In this document: positions 32,392-42,974 of the stretch, one piece after another
Layout of the letters: every line of letters begins with the position of its first letter
Numbering within the stretch: position 1 is the stretch's first letter
Source of the DNA: Gymnopus androsaceus JB14
Lineage: Eukaryota; Basidiomycota; Agaricomycetes; Agaricales; Omphalotaceae
Assembly (NCBI GenBank): GCA_009733575.1
Contig: ML769394.1
Coordinates: 372,001-436,000 of the forward strand
DNA length: 64,000 nucleotides
Direction: 5' to 3'
Notes under the pieces: model-generated
Database searches by the model: none
What the model was told of the DNA's origin: nothing
Seen by the model: only the letters and a program-made list of their open reading frames with translations
Made by a program: the position numbers and the translations under genes

Positions 32392-33747
32392 ATGGCCATT
32401 CACCCTCTTAATCGTCAGCACCAGCGGGATACGACTGCTGCTGGTATTAGCGATGGCGCAGTAACTGCTACTGACACGGCCACCGGTACCACTTTTGCGG
32501 TCGCTACAAATGTAGCATCTGCAACCGGCCTTTTGCCTACCGGAAGTGCTGCATTCAGCACTCCCTCCATACCAGCGCCTGCTACGACCTCTACTTCTTC
32601 TACGAGTTCTTCACCCTCTCCCACCTCATCATCATCATCATCATCATCAGATTCTGGCATCTCGATAGGCACAGTTATCGGTGCATGCGTCGGCGCTCTA
32701 GCAGGAGCCCTTATCCTTATCCTTCTGGGCCTTTGGCTTTACAGACGCAGCGACCCTATCAAAAAGCGTCGTCCAACTCGTGCTCAACGGGACATGTCTC
32801 AGCAGAACTGGAACAAGCTTGGTGATGACGAAGACAAGTGGGAAGGGATGCAAAAGCCCAAAGAAGGCGGAGAGGTTGCCCCAATGGAGAAGCTTGAAAT
32901 GTTCAAAAAGTCGACTCCTAGCGTTTATACGATGAAAACCACAACATCGGAACTCCCACCTTTAAATTTCGACTCTCATCCATTCGCGCAGTATCATCCA
33001 AATCTGGCGAAAGAGCTTGCTTCTACCGAGGAATCCCCTGTTCCTCAGTTTGCGAACAAGACAGAGTCTGCCGCTATCTCTTGGGATGGGGATAATGCTG
33101 GCGGCTCATCCTACCTTTCTATTCGGTCCAACCGACTGTCCGGAGCTATGTCCCCTTCATTAGACATGGCTATACCAACTCCGGCTCTTACCTCTTCAGA
33201 ACCCCATATTTGGGAATCTGCCGAGGTGCTCAACCTTGAGGGACAAACTGCCGAAATCGTTGATTCAAAAAATCCTTTCATCAACCCTATCGAGCGAAGG
33301 AAGAGTGAGCACAACCCCTTCTTCGGTGCTTCCGTGCCAATTCGCACCACTCAACCTTCTCCGAAAGTGAACAAGGGTAAAAGTCGGGAAATCACTCCAC
33401 CTGCGCCTGTAGTAACCAACAATCCGTTTATTACTGATGCTACCTACGACGAGCCTCTCGACAAGACTCCTACCCGGCCAACCTTTAGCCACTCAGTTAT
33501 GAGCTCCGTCTCATCAGTATCTAGCAACGATCGAGCCATGCAATCGCTGATTGCGGCGTTGGACACTACTCCCGAGGAAATACAGGCAAGACTAAAGGTT
33601 GCCGAGCCGTCTCTCATCTCTCATGATGCCGCCGACTCGATTTATACCACTGCTGATTACAGCTCGGAAGAGGAAGACGATGCGGAGGAGGAGGATGTGA
33701 CAGAATCTTTCCCTCTACCTCCTGGCTCGTCTCATTCTGGTAATTGA
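32392..33747 (+). CDS. Single-pass Ser/Thr-rich membrane protein, 451 aa
   Basis: The open frame extends upstream, but the first ATG in it is at 32392 (MAIHPLNRQHQ). Residues 12-88 are rich in Thr, Ser, Ala and Pro and end in a run of Ser, as in heavily O-glycosylated wall-facing domains. Residues 91-117 (from GISIGTVIGACVGALAG) form one membrane helix with small-residue packing, followed by YRR and a basic stop-transfer stretch. The 330-residue cytosolic tail is polar, with repeated NPF motifs (KNPFINP, HNPFFG, NNPFITD) that resemble endocytic EH-domain ligands. The layout recalls Mid2/Wsc-type surface sensors, but no Wsc domain or signal peptide is evident, so a sensor role is inference. 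Confidence 0.75.
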   Translation: MAIHPLNRQHQRDTTAAGISDGAVTATDTATGTTFAVATNVASATGLLPTGSAAFSTPSIPAPATTSTSSTSSSPSPTSSSSSSSSDSGISIGTVIGACVGALAGALILILLGLWLYRRSDPIKKRRPTRAQRDMSQQNWNKLGDDEDKWEGMQKPKEGGEVAPMEKLEMFKKSTPSVYTMKTTTSELPPLNFDSHPFAQYHPNLAKELASTEESPVPQFANKTESAAISWDGDNAGGSSYLSIRSNRLSGAMSPSLDMAIPTPALTSSEPHIWESAEVLNLEGQTAEIVDSKNPFINPIERRKSEHNPFFGASVPIRTTQPSPKVNKGKSREITPPAPVVTNNPFITDATYDEPLDKTPTRPTFSHSVMSSVSSVSSNDRAMQSLIAALDTTPEEIQARLKVAEPSLISHDAADSIYTTADYSSEEEDDAEEEDVTESFPLPPGSSHSGN

Positions 33748-34761
33748 ACTTGAAGCATCTACCTGTAGACAATATTTCCATCATCCCAATCCTTTCCACT
33801 CCAGTTGTTGATCGTCCCCTTGGTCCGACTCCTCCCTGAACGAACACGTCTTCGTTTTCGTTACTCTCTTGTAACTGTATGATTGATATCCGTCTGTGAT
33901 CTCCTTGCTTTTTTGCTTGCTGAACCTGAACAACTACTTAACATCCCAGACGTCTTTTCGGTACGATCTATGTTATGTTATGTGTTATTGTATTCGGAAC
34001 ACAGTTTATTTATTTTATCGACCAGTTTACAATTATACAATCTTCGCATTTTTCTAAACAACCCGTTTTAGGGCTTGTCGTTTCTATATTTCTACGTATA
34101 CTTTTTGTTAACGTTTACCTTGGCTCGTTGTTGCTTTCCTTTTGCTCAGCCTAGCACTCTTACCAGGTTGTCTTGGGTGTCTTTTGCCTTGGCCACGTCT
34201 TGCATGTACTTTTGCTTGAACGACGTAAATACTTTATATCATATATATTTTATCAATTGATGTTCCTCTTCATGGGATGCTTGCGCGCGGTTAAAGCGAG
34301 AGGATAATGGAAAGATGTCCCGTCTGGGTTGATCCTCCAGAGAAGGTAACTCTGCGCCGTGCCTAGTAAACTAGCCTCACTGCTCAGTTAGAGGATAATT
34401 GAGTCAGAGCCCAGTGTATCAATAACAACCATACCACATACCACAAATGAAAGTACGATCAAACCCAATCGCATGCTTCTTTTTGAAAAAAGCTGAATGG
34501 AGTGGATAACTGAAATCCTTATGTGCTGGGCTAAGGTTGATATCCCAGACAAGTCAGCTCTAGAATTGAGTTGTTTCTCCATCCAACAATTATCGCAAAA
34601 ACTGATCATTATTCAATAGTTACAGTATAGAGTACAGATACATTATTGCTTTAGATATGCCACCGTAAGTACGAATTGTGTTTGCGAGAATTCATGAGTT
34701 CATGAGGTGCGGCCCATGGCTGGCTGCTGGAATCCTGAGAGGCGGGGATAAGCGCAACCAT
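33748..34761. other. Intergenic between convergent genes
   Basis: This holds the 3' flanks of the membrane-protein gene and the Hsp12-like gene. AT-rich, with short frames only. No gene or RNA seen. Confidence 0.45.
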
Positions 34762-35196
34762 CTACTTGTTCATGCCAAGAGCGTTCTTGGTCTTGTCAAG
34801 CAATGAGTCCTGAAAAGGAAGGAAAGAACATCAGTTAATGTAAAGGACAGCGGCGCGAATAGCAAACTCACCTCATTGTCGTTCTTGTTGCCGCTGACAG
34901 TGTCACCCATTTTCTGAGTGGTAGATTTCTGGCTCTGTAGCGGAAGAGGGTTAGGAATACGGAAAGCAATAATAATGTAGAGAATATATACCTCTGGCTG
35001 AACAGTCGAAGCAGCGCTGTCGGCAGTTCCCTTGAACTTGTCGCCCATGCGCTCGGTGGTGCTCTTCTCAGAGTCGGGCTTCATGGTAGCTGAGACCTTG
35101 TCCTATTTAAACGCAATAAGGTTAGTATGAAGGTCGTAGTAGAAAAGCGAGGAGGCAGATACGAACAGTGAAGTCTTGACGGTTGTTGTCGGACAT
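34762..35196 (-). CDS. Hsp12/Hsp9-family stress protein
   Basis: Members are small, very hydrophilic stress proteins that stabilise membranes and accumulate in stationary phase. Four exons join in phase: MSDNNRQDFT, a 37-residue exon with DKVSATMKPDSEKSTTERMG and DKFKGTADSAAS, an exon with KSTTQKMGDTVSGN, and the last DSLLDKTKNALGMNK ending TAG at 34762, about 83 residues in all. The repeated KSTT-x-x-MGD motif and the C-terminal helix are family hallmarks. A TATA-like element lies about 85 bases upstream of the ATG and a CCCCT-type stress element lies further up, consistent with stress induction. No cysteine and no membrane helix, as expected. Confidence 0.88.
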
Positions 35197-35280
35197 GGTG
35201 ATTATAGATGGGTTATTGGTTGTAGAGTTTAGAATGTGTTTGTGTGATTTGAGTGATGAAGAAAGGGCGAAAATGTAGAG

Positions 35281-35290
35281 CTTTTTATAG
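35281..35290 (-). promoter_or_regulatory. TATA-like element of the Hsp12-like gene
   Basis: On the minus strand the sequence reads CTATAAAAAG, 85-95 bases upstream of the ATG at 35196. This is a usual position for a TATA box of an inducible fungal gene. Confidence 0.6.
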
Positions 35291-35516
35291 CCTTTCAGAG
35301 AGAACGCGTCCGACTACTGACGTAGGTCCTGACGCGATTTGGGAGGAGGTATGACGCTCAGTGCGGAGTGAACCTGGGACTCACGGATTGAGCGCCGCCA
35401 CATTAGATTTGCACACGGCTGCATAATATCATGTCTCCTAGCTTGAACTGGGATTGAATACTATGTTCTTTTCTTCAGAGGTGTAAGCCGATATGCCCCA
35501 AACGCCCCGGGGCATG

Positions 35517-35521
35517 AGGGG
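35517..35521. promoter_or_regulatory. Possible stress response element
   Basis: AGGGG (CCCCT on the minus strand), the yeast STRE core, occurs about 320 bases upstream of the Hsp12-like start in a region with several CCCC/GGGG runs (35498-35525). A five-base motif alone is weak evidence; the support is its position before a stress gene. Confidence 0.3.
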
Positions 35522-36186
35522 CATTTCCTGCAACACACACTTTCTTCTTCAGAAGCACGACTTGCATTCCAACGGCTCTTCGAAATGAGAAACGATCTTC
35601 CAGAGGGTCCGCACGAGGTCCGCAAACTGTGTCAACGGCTTTATTGGTACAGTAAAAGAGCGTGATCCATTGACCGCATGAACATGGAGTGATTTTGCCA
35701 TTCTCAAGAGATGGGACCAAGTTGTCGGCAAGTTCCATTATTGCATCAACGACGACGTCAGCGAGTGTACCGATTCAGCACAGCTCAGTATCTATAATCT
35801 GCAGCATGCATGAGAGCCAACCCAGAGACCTTCTCCACGACTAGCTAGGAACGCACATATGTCGTCTTCATCACGGACTACGAGTTTAGTAACTCAGAAA
35901 AGCATGCTGCTGCTGCCGGGCGTTCTGTAGGCCAGCTTGACAACGTATGTTAGCGCCAGGAAATGCGGGTGAGGACAGCCTGCCCATGTAGCTCGGTGAA
36001 TGGCCAATGACGGAATGAAAAGTCAGGAGTTCTTTTTGCAGATAAGATAGGATGCATGCACGTGAGCGCGTCCATTAGACGCTCACGCCGTTTAATCTCA
36101 ATTCTCCACGTTCATCTCGCTGCATATTTTCGCGTTTATACTCTCAAAACGTGCCCACTCGAAATTTGTCTTACCACGAGTCTTCA
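35522..36186. other. Intergenic between divergent genes
   Basis: This is part of the divergent promoter region of the Hsp12-like gene (minus) and the Mus7-like gene (plus). A frame at 35549-35731 (minus) has some coding character (QFADLVRTLWKIV) and a CxxC-containing continuation, but no start or splice support. Confidence 0.4.
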
Positions 36187-39100
36187 ATGGAGGAGGATGT
36201 AGATTTTGTAGAAACTTCTGACGCGGAAGAACTAGAAGAGATTCAAGGGCTCTTTTATAAGGGACCTCAAGGACGTCGAGCGAGGGAAGAGCCGAAAACG
36301 AAATCGGCTGATTCTGATGATGATGATGATGATGAGAAGGAAACGAAGAAGAGAAAAGTAAGCAAGTGGAAAAGTATGAATGTTTTTTGCTTAACTTTTT
36401 TGTCCCAGATATCGAGTCTAGGACAATCTTCGTCACCAGAAACAGAGTTCTCTGAGCCTGCGTTATTCGAGTACACGGTAGAATCGAGGGCAAACACGCC
36501 TTTGTCATTTCCAGAGTCGGATTCAGAATCGCAGGATCCAATGGATTTATTCAAATCACCCGAACGATTTCCATCTCCGTTGCCTGCTGCAGCTTCATCA
36601 CCTTTTTCAGCTCTATCACCATCTCCGCCTGCAGCTCCGTCGCCTCCTGCAATCCCTCCTTCTCCTCCACCTGCAGACCCGCCTTCTCCGCCGCCGCCAG
36701 TTCCAGAAGCTAATGCTGATGAAGCACTCGCTCTAGCACTGCACAACGCACCGCGTCGAAATTTGCGGGAACGGCGGCCAGAACAACAACGTCCATACAC
36801 TTATGACCGACTCATGTATCAGAAACAGCTGGGACATGTACCTGAAGCTATCATCAGGCAGCCTCAGATTGACAGGGAGCAAAGGGATGCGAGACGGCGC
36901 GCAGAGCAGGAAGAGAGCCAGTACGTTCCTCAGGAGGAAGAGAGCCAATACGTTCCTCTAGATGAAGAAGAGCAACAGCCACGGCAACAAGAAATAGATA
37001 GACTGATGCCATCTCCGTTACAAAGCTCGGACGATGACGACGACATGAGACGTTTGAGCAAAGATGCGCGCAAAGCTCTCAAGGAGAAGAAACGGAAAGA
37101 AAGGGAGCAGAAACGAGCGCAGAAAGCTCAGAAAATAAAAGCGTTTCCTATACAGGTATCTAGTTTCGCATCTGGTTTCTTTATTTAAAGTAATAACTAT
37201 TTAAAGAATGCGATGCCAGGTCCTTCAAACCATCCAAATCGTTATACTCCGTCCCCACCTCCTCAACCTCGATCCCATTTCATTCCATCTCCGTTCCATT
37301 CGCCCTCACTACCCCACGCCCCCACGCCCCTTCGCATCTCGCGTTCGCCTTCGGTGTCTCCTGTGCCCGCACATTCACCTACGCGCTCATCTACGAACCA
37401 ACCCCGGTCACCCCAAGCTGCCTCTGAATCCGAGTCTAGCTCCTCCGATTCTGATTCATGGCAAGCCAGAAAGCGCAGGAAACAGCTGAAAGCACTCAGA
37501 AGGATGCTCCCCAGGTTTATGCACCTTGATTATCGCAAGGATCAGCCTGCTCGAGCTAAAGAAAAAGGCAAAGAGAAACAACGATCTTCTCCCTCCAATG
37601 AACATACGGGCTCCGAGGCTGAGATCGATCTCAGTGATGACGACCAAGACAACCTCCGTCCAGGCCAAGCAAGAGTCCGACTAAGAAAAGGCCGGCCAGT
37701 TGGTGAGATCAAGGGCGATACTGAGTCCGAGGATGAAGTCGAGTTTGTGGAATACCCGTCGGAACTGAATCACTTCGATGATCCTGTTCCAGGTCCGAGT
37801 GATAGACGTGCTTCTGCACCTGCCTCTCCCGCCCGCAGCCCTAGCGTCGGCTTTTCTGGTTTCCGCTTCCGTGCCGCTGGTTCACCTTCATTCCGTCGAT
37901 CCAAAGCCAAACAACCAGCAGATTCCTCATCTTCCTCATCTTCCTCCGACTCTGGTTTAGGCTCCGACTGGGAAGCAAGCGAAGTAGACGACGAAGATAT
38001 TGCGCATTTCCTTGATTCCAGCGACGGGGACAGGGACGATGTGCTCATTGATTATATGTTGGCGAGGAATGTTTCTTTTGGCCAAGGCGTGTCTACGTCA
38101 AGGAAGAGAAAAAGACGCACGGGAACTGGATCTGGGTCGAGAAGGCCGCGGAAGCGAAGGGAAATAGGAAAAGGATTAGGGATAGGGATATCAAAAGGGA
38201 AGGTGGAAGAGAAAGAGAAATCCAAAGGTCCTTACGACTCTGACAGTGATATTCTTTCAGGTTCCAGTACGTCTGTTTTCCCAAGACTAAAGCAAACGAC
38301 TTTTACATATGACACAGACTCCAATCCCGCCAAGCCGAAATACACATTCAACATCATCAGACCCGGACAGGGAGGTGGAAGACAGACATTACTTCCGTTT
38401 CAGAAGAAGGAGAAGCACAAAGGAAAGGTAAAGGTAAAGACAAAGACAAAAGCTGTCCAGCCGAATCGAGATCGTAATCGTCAAACTCAACGCAGTAAAC
38501 CGAGTGCAAGTGCAGGCGGACGGGACAGTAGACCGTATCAGCAACAGCAGCACCACTATTACGATGAGGAAGCGGAGGATCCTAGCGACTCCGAGGACGA
38601 TGGGGATGCTCCAGACCCCAGGCCGAAAACGAAAAAGCAAACTTGGAAACAAAAGCTGAAACAACGAAAAGAAGCGGAGCGGATGCAGGGTGTGTATACA
38701 CATGTTGCTGATCCTGGAACGAGGATTATGGGTGTGGGTGGGGAGTTGCGTGAAGAATCGCATCTTGGAGGAGACGGGGGTACGAGGAGGCGCAATTCTG
38801 GAAAGAAGACGAAAGCCAAGTCCAAGTCAAAGGGAAAAAGTGAGAGAAGTAGGCATAGCAAGGGGAAAGGACTCTCCAGGGGCACAAGGATCAATAACGA
38901 GGATGAGGATGATGATGATCTTCGTCGAGCTCTTGCACCACCACCGCCGAGTTCTCAGCCTGCGTTGAAGAACAAGTCGAAAGCTCTCCCTCAACGTCGA
39001 TTAAAGCCTAATGTCGACCATGAGCAGACCCAACAGCAGGAGGACGAGCCCGAAACACGCTCTCATTCCCATTCCAATTTGTCGGAATTAGAGTTTACCT

Positions 39101-42100
39101 TGCTACCTCCCGGGAAAAGTTTCGGTTTCAATACTTATATTAGGAGGGGAATGTTGTACGAGTTAGGTCAATTGTTGACCCGTCAGCCTTCCGCCCCTCC
39201 TTCTTCTACTCCGTCGTCGACGTCGGCTCCTTTTTCGTCTTCTGCTCCTGTTCCTCCTGCTTCAACACCCGCACCGACTTCCCCTATATCCTCCGCTCTA
39301 CCCCTTCCGACCTCATCGCCTACCGCTTCTCCCACCAACGCCTACCACCCCACATACGGTCTTTCTCTCCGTCCCGCGCACCCGCCGACATCCTTTTCTC
39401 TATTGAAGCCTCTCTCCTCCTTCCTCCAAGACTTCCCTGTGTTTTGTGTCTCTTTAGGTGATTTTATTTGTGATAATGATGTTCCCAGTGATGAAGAGGC
39501 CCTGACTACCGTAGCGGGAGAGTGGAGATTGGTTATGAGGGGTATCGGGGGTGTGCTTACGGGCCTTCTGGATAGGACGGAGGAATCTGCGGATACGGAA
39601 AGCCAAAGCCGAATCCAAAGCGCAGTCAAAAACTCCATCGGCGCTCTAATCACTCGTATGTGCGACTCGGAGGAACAATGGTCTATCGAACGCACGAAAT
39701 GCATGACACTGACGATGTTGGATGCGTGTTGGTTTGCGGTTGAGATGGCTGTTCGTGCAGGGTTTAGGATTTCCGGCTCTATTACTTCCTCATCATCATC
39801 GCTACTTCTGGATGCTTTCAACCTCCTGGTTCGATGTCTGTTGGAATGTGATCCAGGTTTGAGGGAGGCTATGACGCTCATGAGGGATCCAGATCCAGAG
39901 AAGAGAGAGTTAAGCGATCCAAACTCGGTAGGGCAGCGTGTGGCCGAGTTGTGGGTGTGCTTAATCCATGTGTTGAAGCCGAGGGCGAAGGAAGGTGTTG
40001 ACGGTGTTGCCTCTTCTACGCATCAAGCACATCCCCTCTGGTTCATTATTCTGTCAGAACTCAAACATCGCTCGCCGGAATCCTGGTCTCTTCGCACTAA
40101 CGAAACTATTTGGCAGATAATTTCGAGCTTATGCGCCTTGTCCCAGTTTTCAGAGCACGGTTTGTGCAAAGACAAGCCCACTACTCTCTCGGGCTCTTCG
40201 GGTCACTGGGATATCATCAACTTTGCTCTTTCTCAAGTACGGTTGAAAGCCGATCCAGAGGCTGAACGCTCAACCCCTCCTTTGGCACTCGAAAAACGAG
40301 ATCGTTACGTCTCCCTCATCGTCTTCCGTTGCTACCTACTTGTCTCCCGCTGGGGATGGACCCTCGATTCGCCATCCGGCTCCGCAGACGCTGTGCTAAA
40401 AACTCTGTCAGAGATATTTTCCTCTCGCAAGTATCGAAACCTCTACCACGAAAAGGCCGATTTCCCCGAATTCCTAAGAACCCAACGATGGGATTCATGT
40501 TTGGAGTGTCATCCAAAACGAGATACCGCTTTTGTCCTCTTCTTAAAACTCGTCGTTCAAGCGGGGAGTGCGATTCGAAAGTTGCACACGGAGACCGGGC
40601 AAGTAGCGACCAAAGCCACGAAACCTCGTTTACGAAGGATGCTTACCCTCATTATCCCCCTCGGCTCAACATCTTTCACCAAGGCCAAACCTCCTCAGGG
40701 AATGAACTCTCCATGCTCTACAACCGCATGGCAGGAACAGCCGTCGGTCTCCACCTCAATCCTTCCGATTATCGTTCCCGCATCAACCAAGCTCGTGCAT
40801 ACGTCGATTTTCCAAACGCAGATGATACATCTCGAATTGCGTGTATACGGTGCTTGATGTATCTTTCACAAATGATGGTATTGGACAAGACGGTGGATGC
40901 GGAGTGTGTGGTGAGGGGATGGTATATGGATATTATCGACGTGTTGCTTAAAGAGTACAAGGAATTGCAAACCAAAGCGAGGAATGGGGCGGAACCGAAT
41001 GCGGAGAGGTTGTTGAATCGGGTCAGGTTATTGGTGAACGCGGTGTTGGGGTCGTTGAGGCATATACTGAATGCTTATAATGATCCTGATGTGGGCGTTT
41101 CGTATCCGGATTCATCACTGCTTGGTGTGTGCTCAAATCTCTTCACTGTAGATTGACGTTGCTGAATGTCGACTAGATGTGGTCCAAAGGGTCGGAAATG
41201 TGGACATTATGGAGAATTCACAGACGGCGAGGGAGGTCATGGCGGTCATGCGTACTTTTCTCTTACTGAGAGACAAAGTTGTACCTGCACCCCAACGTCC
41301 GCCTATAGAACCCCTCCTGTACAATGGTCTGGACTCCAATGAGAGTCAAGATAGCCAGGACGCATACGGCGACATGGATATTGACATGGATGATCCCGTG
41401 CTGAAAGGACTTTTAGATGGTGGTGGCGCGATTCACAGTGATGATGCCTCTTTGGATTCGGACATCCAATCGAAAGATAAATCAGCGGCAAAGGTGAGTA
41501 GTTTATTTCCATCCAGCAGTTCTAATCTTACTATTGATTGCAGACTTTGGGTCAACTTTCATGGGTTCTCTATCGTTGCGTGAAGAATGCATTTCTGAAT
41601 TACCCCAGAGGCCGAAAGCCCTCAACTCGGTACATGGAAAACGTCGACAGCTGGATCGATACTTGGTCACGGTGTGCTGATGTCGCTATAATACATAGTA
41701 AGATGGTGAGTTTTTCTCAGTGTTGCTCTTTACGTTATGCATATAAGGTCTATCTACAGACCTGGTTCGCGCAATGTCTCAATATCCAGAATCCTTGGAG
41801 AGAAGGTGGTAACATCGAGTGGCGTAGACGGATAGATATCCGGATAGCCTTCAACATACTGACAAGGACACCCATGTCTTATCAGGATACCGTAAGTGGA
41901 GATTTATTTGACCCACATAGCAGACACTGAGCAATTGTTCGCAGAACATAAGGGATTATTTCATCGAATCAATGTTTGATGCTCTAATTCCCGAAAACGA
42001 AATCACTGTAGAACATGATTTTGTCGCTTGGCTTCTTTCTATAGATGGATTGCGCCATCCTTTGCTGAGAAACTTGCCGGTCATCCTTCCTCCTCCTCCA

Positions 42101-42560
42101 GAGATCTACGCCCTCACCGCCGAAGAGTTTTCTTCATTGCGAGAAGCGCTGTTAGTCGGTAAGCCCCCTTCCACATCGATTTTCTATACAATCTCGTTTC
42201 ATGTTTATGGCCACAGGCGTGCTGGATAATATCGAAAAGTCTTTGCACGACGAGGAAAACAAGAGTGGGAATCGTACCGTCGTTGGCGAAAATAGTGAAA
42301 ATAAACGATACGGCAATTTGCTTGCAAGGTTCCTTAATATGCTGAAAGAGATGTCCGTGGTGAGGGAGATGTTTTCATTGTTTCAAACATTCAAACTAAC
42401 CACCCCAAAATTTCAGAGTAGAGAAGAGGGCTCGAAGGAGCGTAAAGATTACGAGTCGAAGTGTAAGAAAATAGCGGCGATAATATTTGACGATCATCCA
42501 CGGATTGGGACGTGGGGGAGGCTGAGTAAATGGGATGTGTGGAGAAGAGGCTTGGATTAA
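36187..42560 (+). CDS. Mus7/MMS22-family DNA replication-repair protein
   Basis: Mus7/Mms22 acts with the Rtt101(Cul8)-Mms1 ubiquitin ligase at damaged replication forks. ATG 36187 (MEEDVDFVETSDAEELEE) opens an acidic, disordered N-terminal half of about 800 residues. It contains LRERRPEQQRPYTYDRLMY, akin to the LRxRxxxQxxPYxxE motif of the family, and many basic and Ser-rich stretches. The conserved C-terminal region has GFNTYIRRGMLYELGQLL, RRMLTLIIPLGSTSFTKA, ELSMLYNRM, RIACIRCLMYLS and HDFVAWLLSIDGLRHPLLR. About eight introns join in phase to TAA 42560. One problem: between SFTKAKPPQG and NELSMLYNRM (about 40690-40700) the conserved frame shifts by one base with no room for an intron. This is either a sequencing error or inactivation. 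Confidence 0.72.
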
Positions 42561-42974
42561 TTTGATTGAATACTGTATTTCCATTCGTTGCGGCGAGATG
42601 TTAAAAACATATCGAATCCTCATTGCACGAAAGTCGAGAGCAATAACTACGAGTCTGGTTAAGAGACTTGTCTTGAATCCTAGACGAAAGGATGAAGGTT
42701 GATGAAAGTTGGGTAAAAGTATACGTATCTTTATCTCAGAATCTCTGCTTTATGTAAATTGACTTTCAGATTCTTCTACTATTCTATCCAATACAGCGAA
42801 AGAATGTTTACAATATGTATAAGTAAGGGAGCAAGTAATAAGTGTGTATCACGTATCATTAGAACGACTCTGTCGACGATTAGGGAAAAAGAAAAAGATA
42901 GACTAGGAGAAAGCTACATAGATCACAACCCAAAAGATGGAGAGGAAATCCAGAATACGCAACCATAGATCGAA
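42561..42974. other. Intergenic between convergent genes
   Basis: This is the shared 3' flank of the Mus7-like gene and the minus-strand gene that ends at 42975. No gene seen. Confidence 0.5.

Noticed and set aside
35475..35738. Similarity of CGAAGAGC-GTTGGAATG with 29370 as a repeat family
   Set aside because: Only about 17 bases are shared, and in different reading frames; chance is likely.
36267..36800. A 177-codon minus-strand frame, Gly/Ser-rich
   Set aside because: It is the antisense of the Pro-rich N-terminal part of the Mus7-like gene.
40609..40643. A 35-base intron in the Mus7-like gene to explain the frame change
   Set aside because: It is too short, and it would remove the start of a conserved-looking block (RRMLTLIIPL) that reads well in the first frame. 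The frame change maps further downstream.
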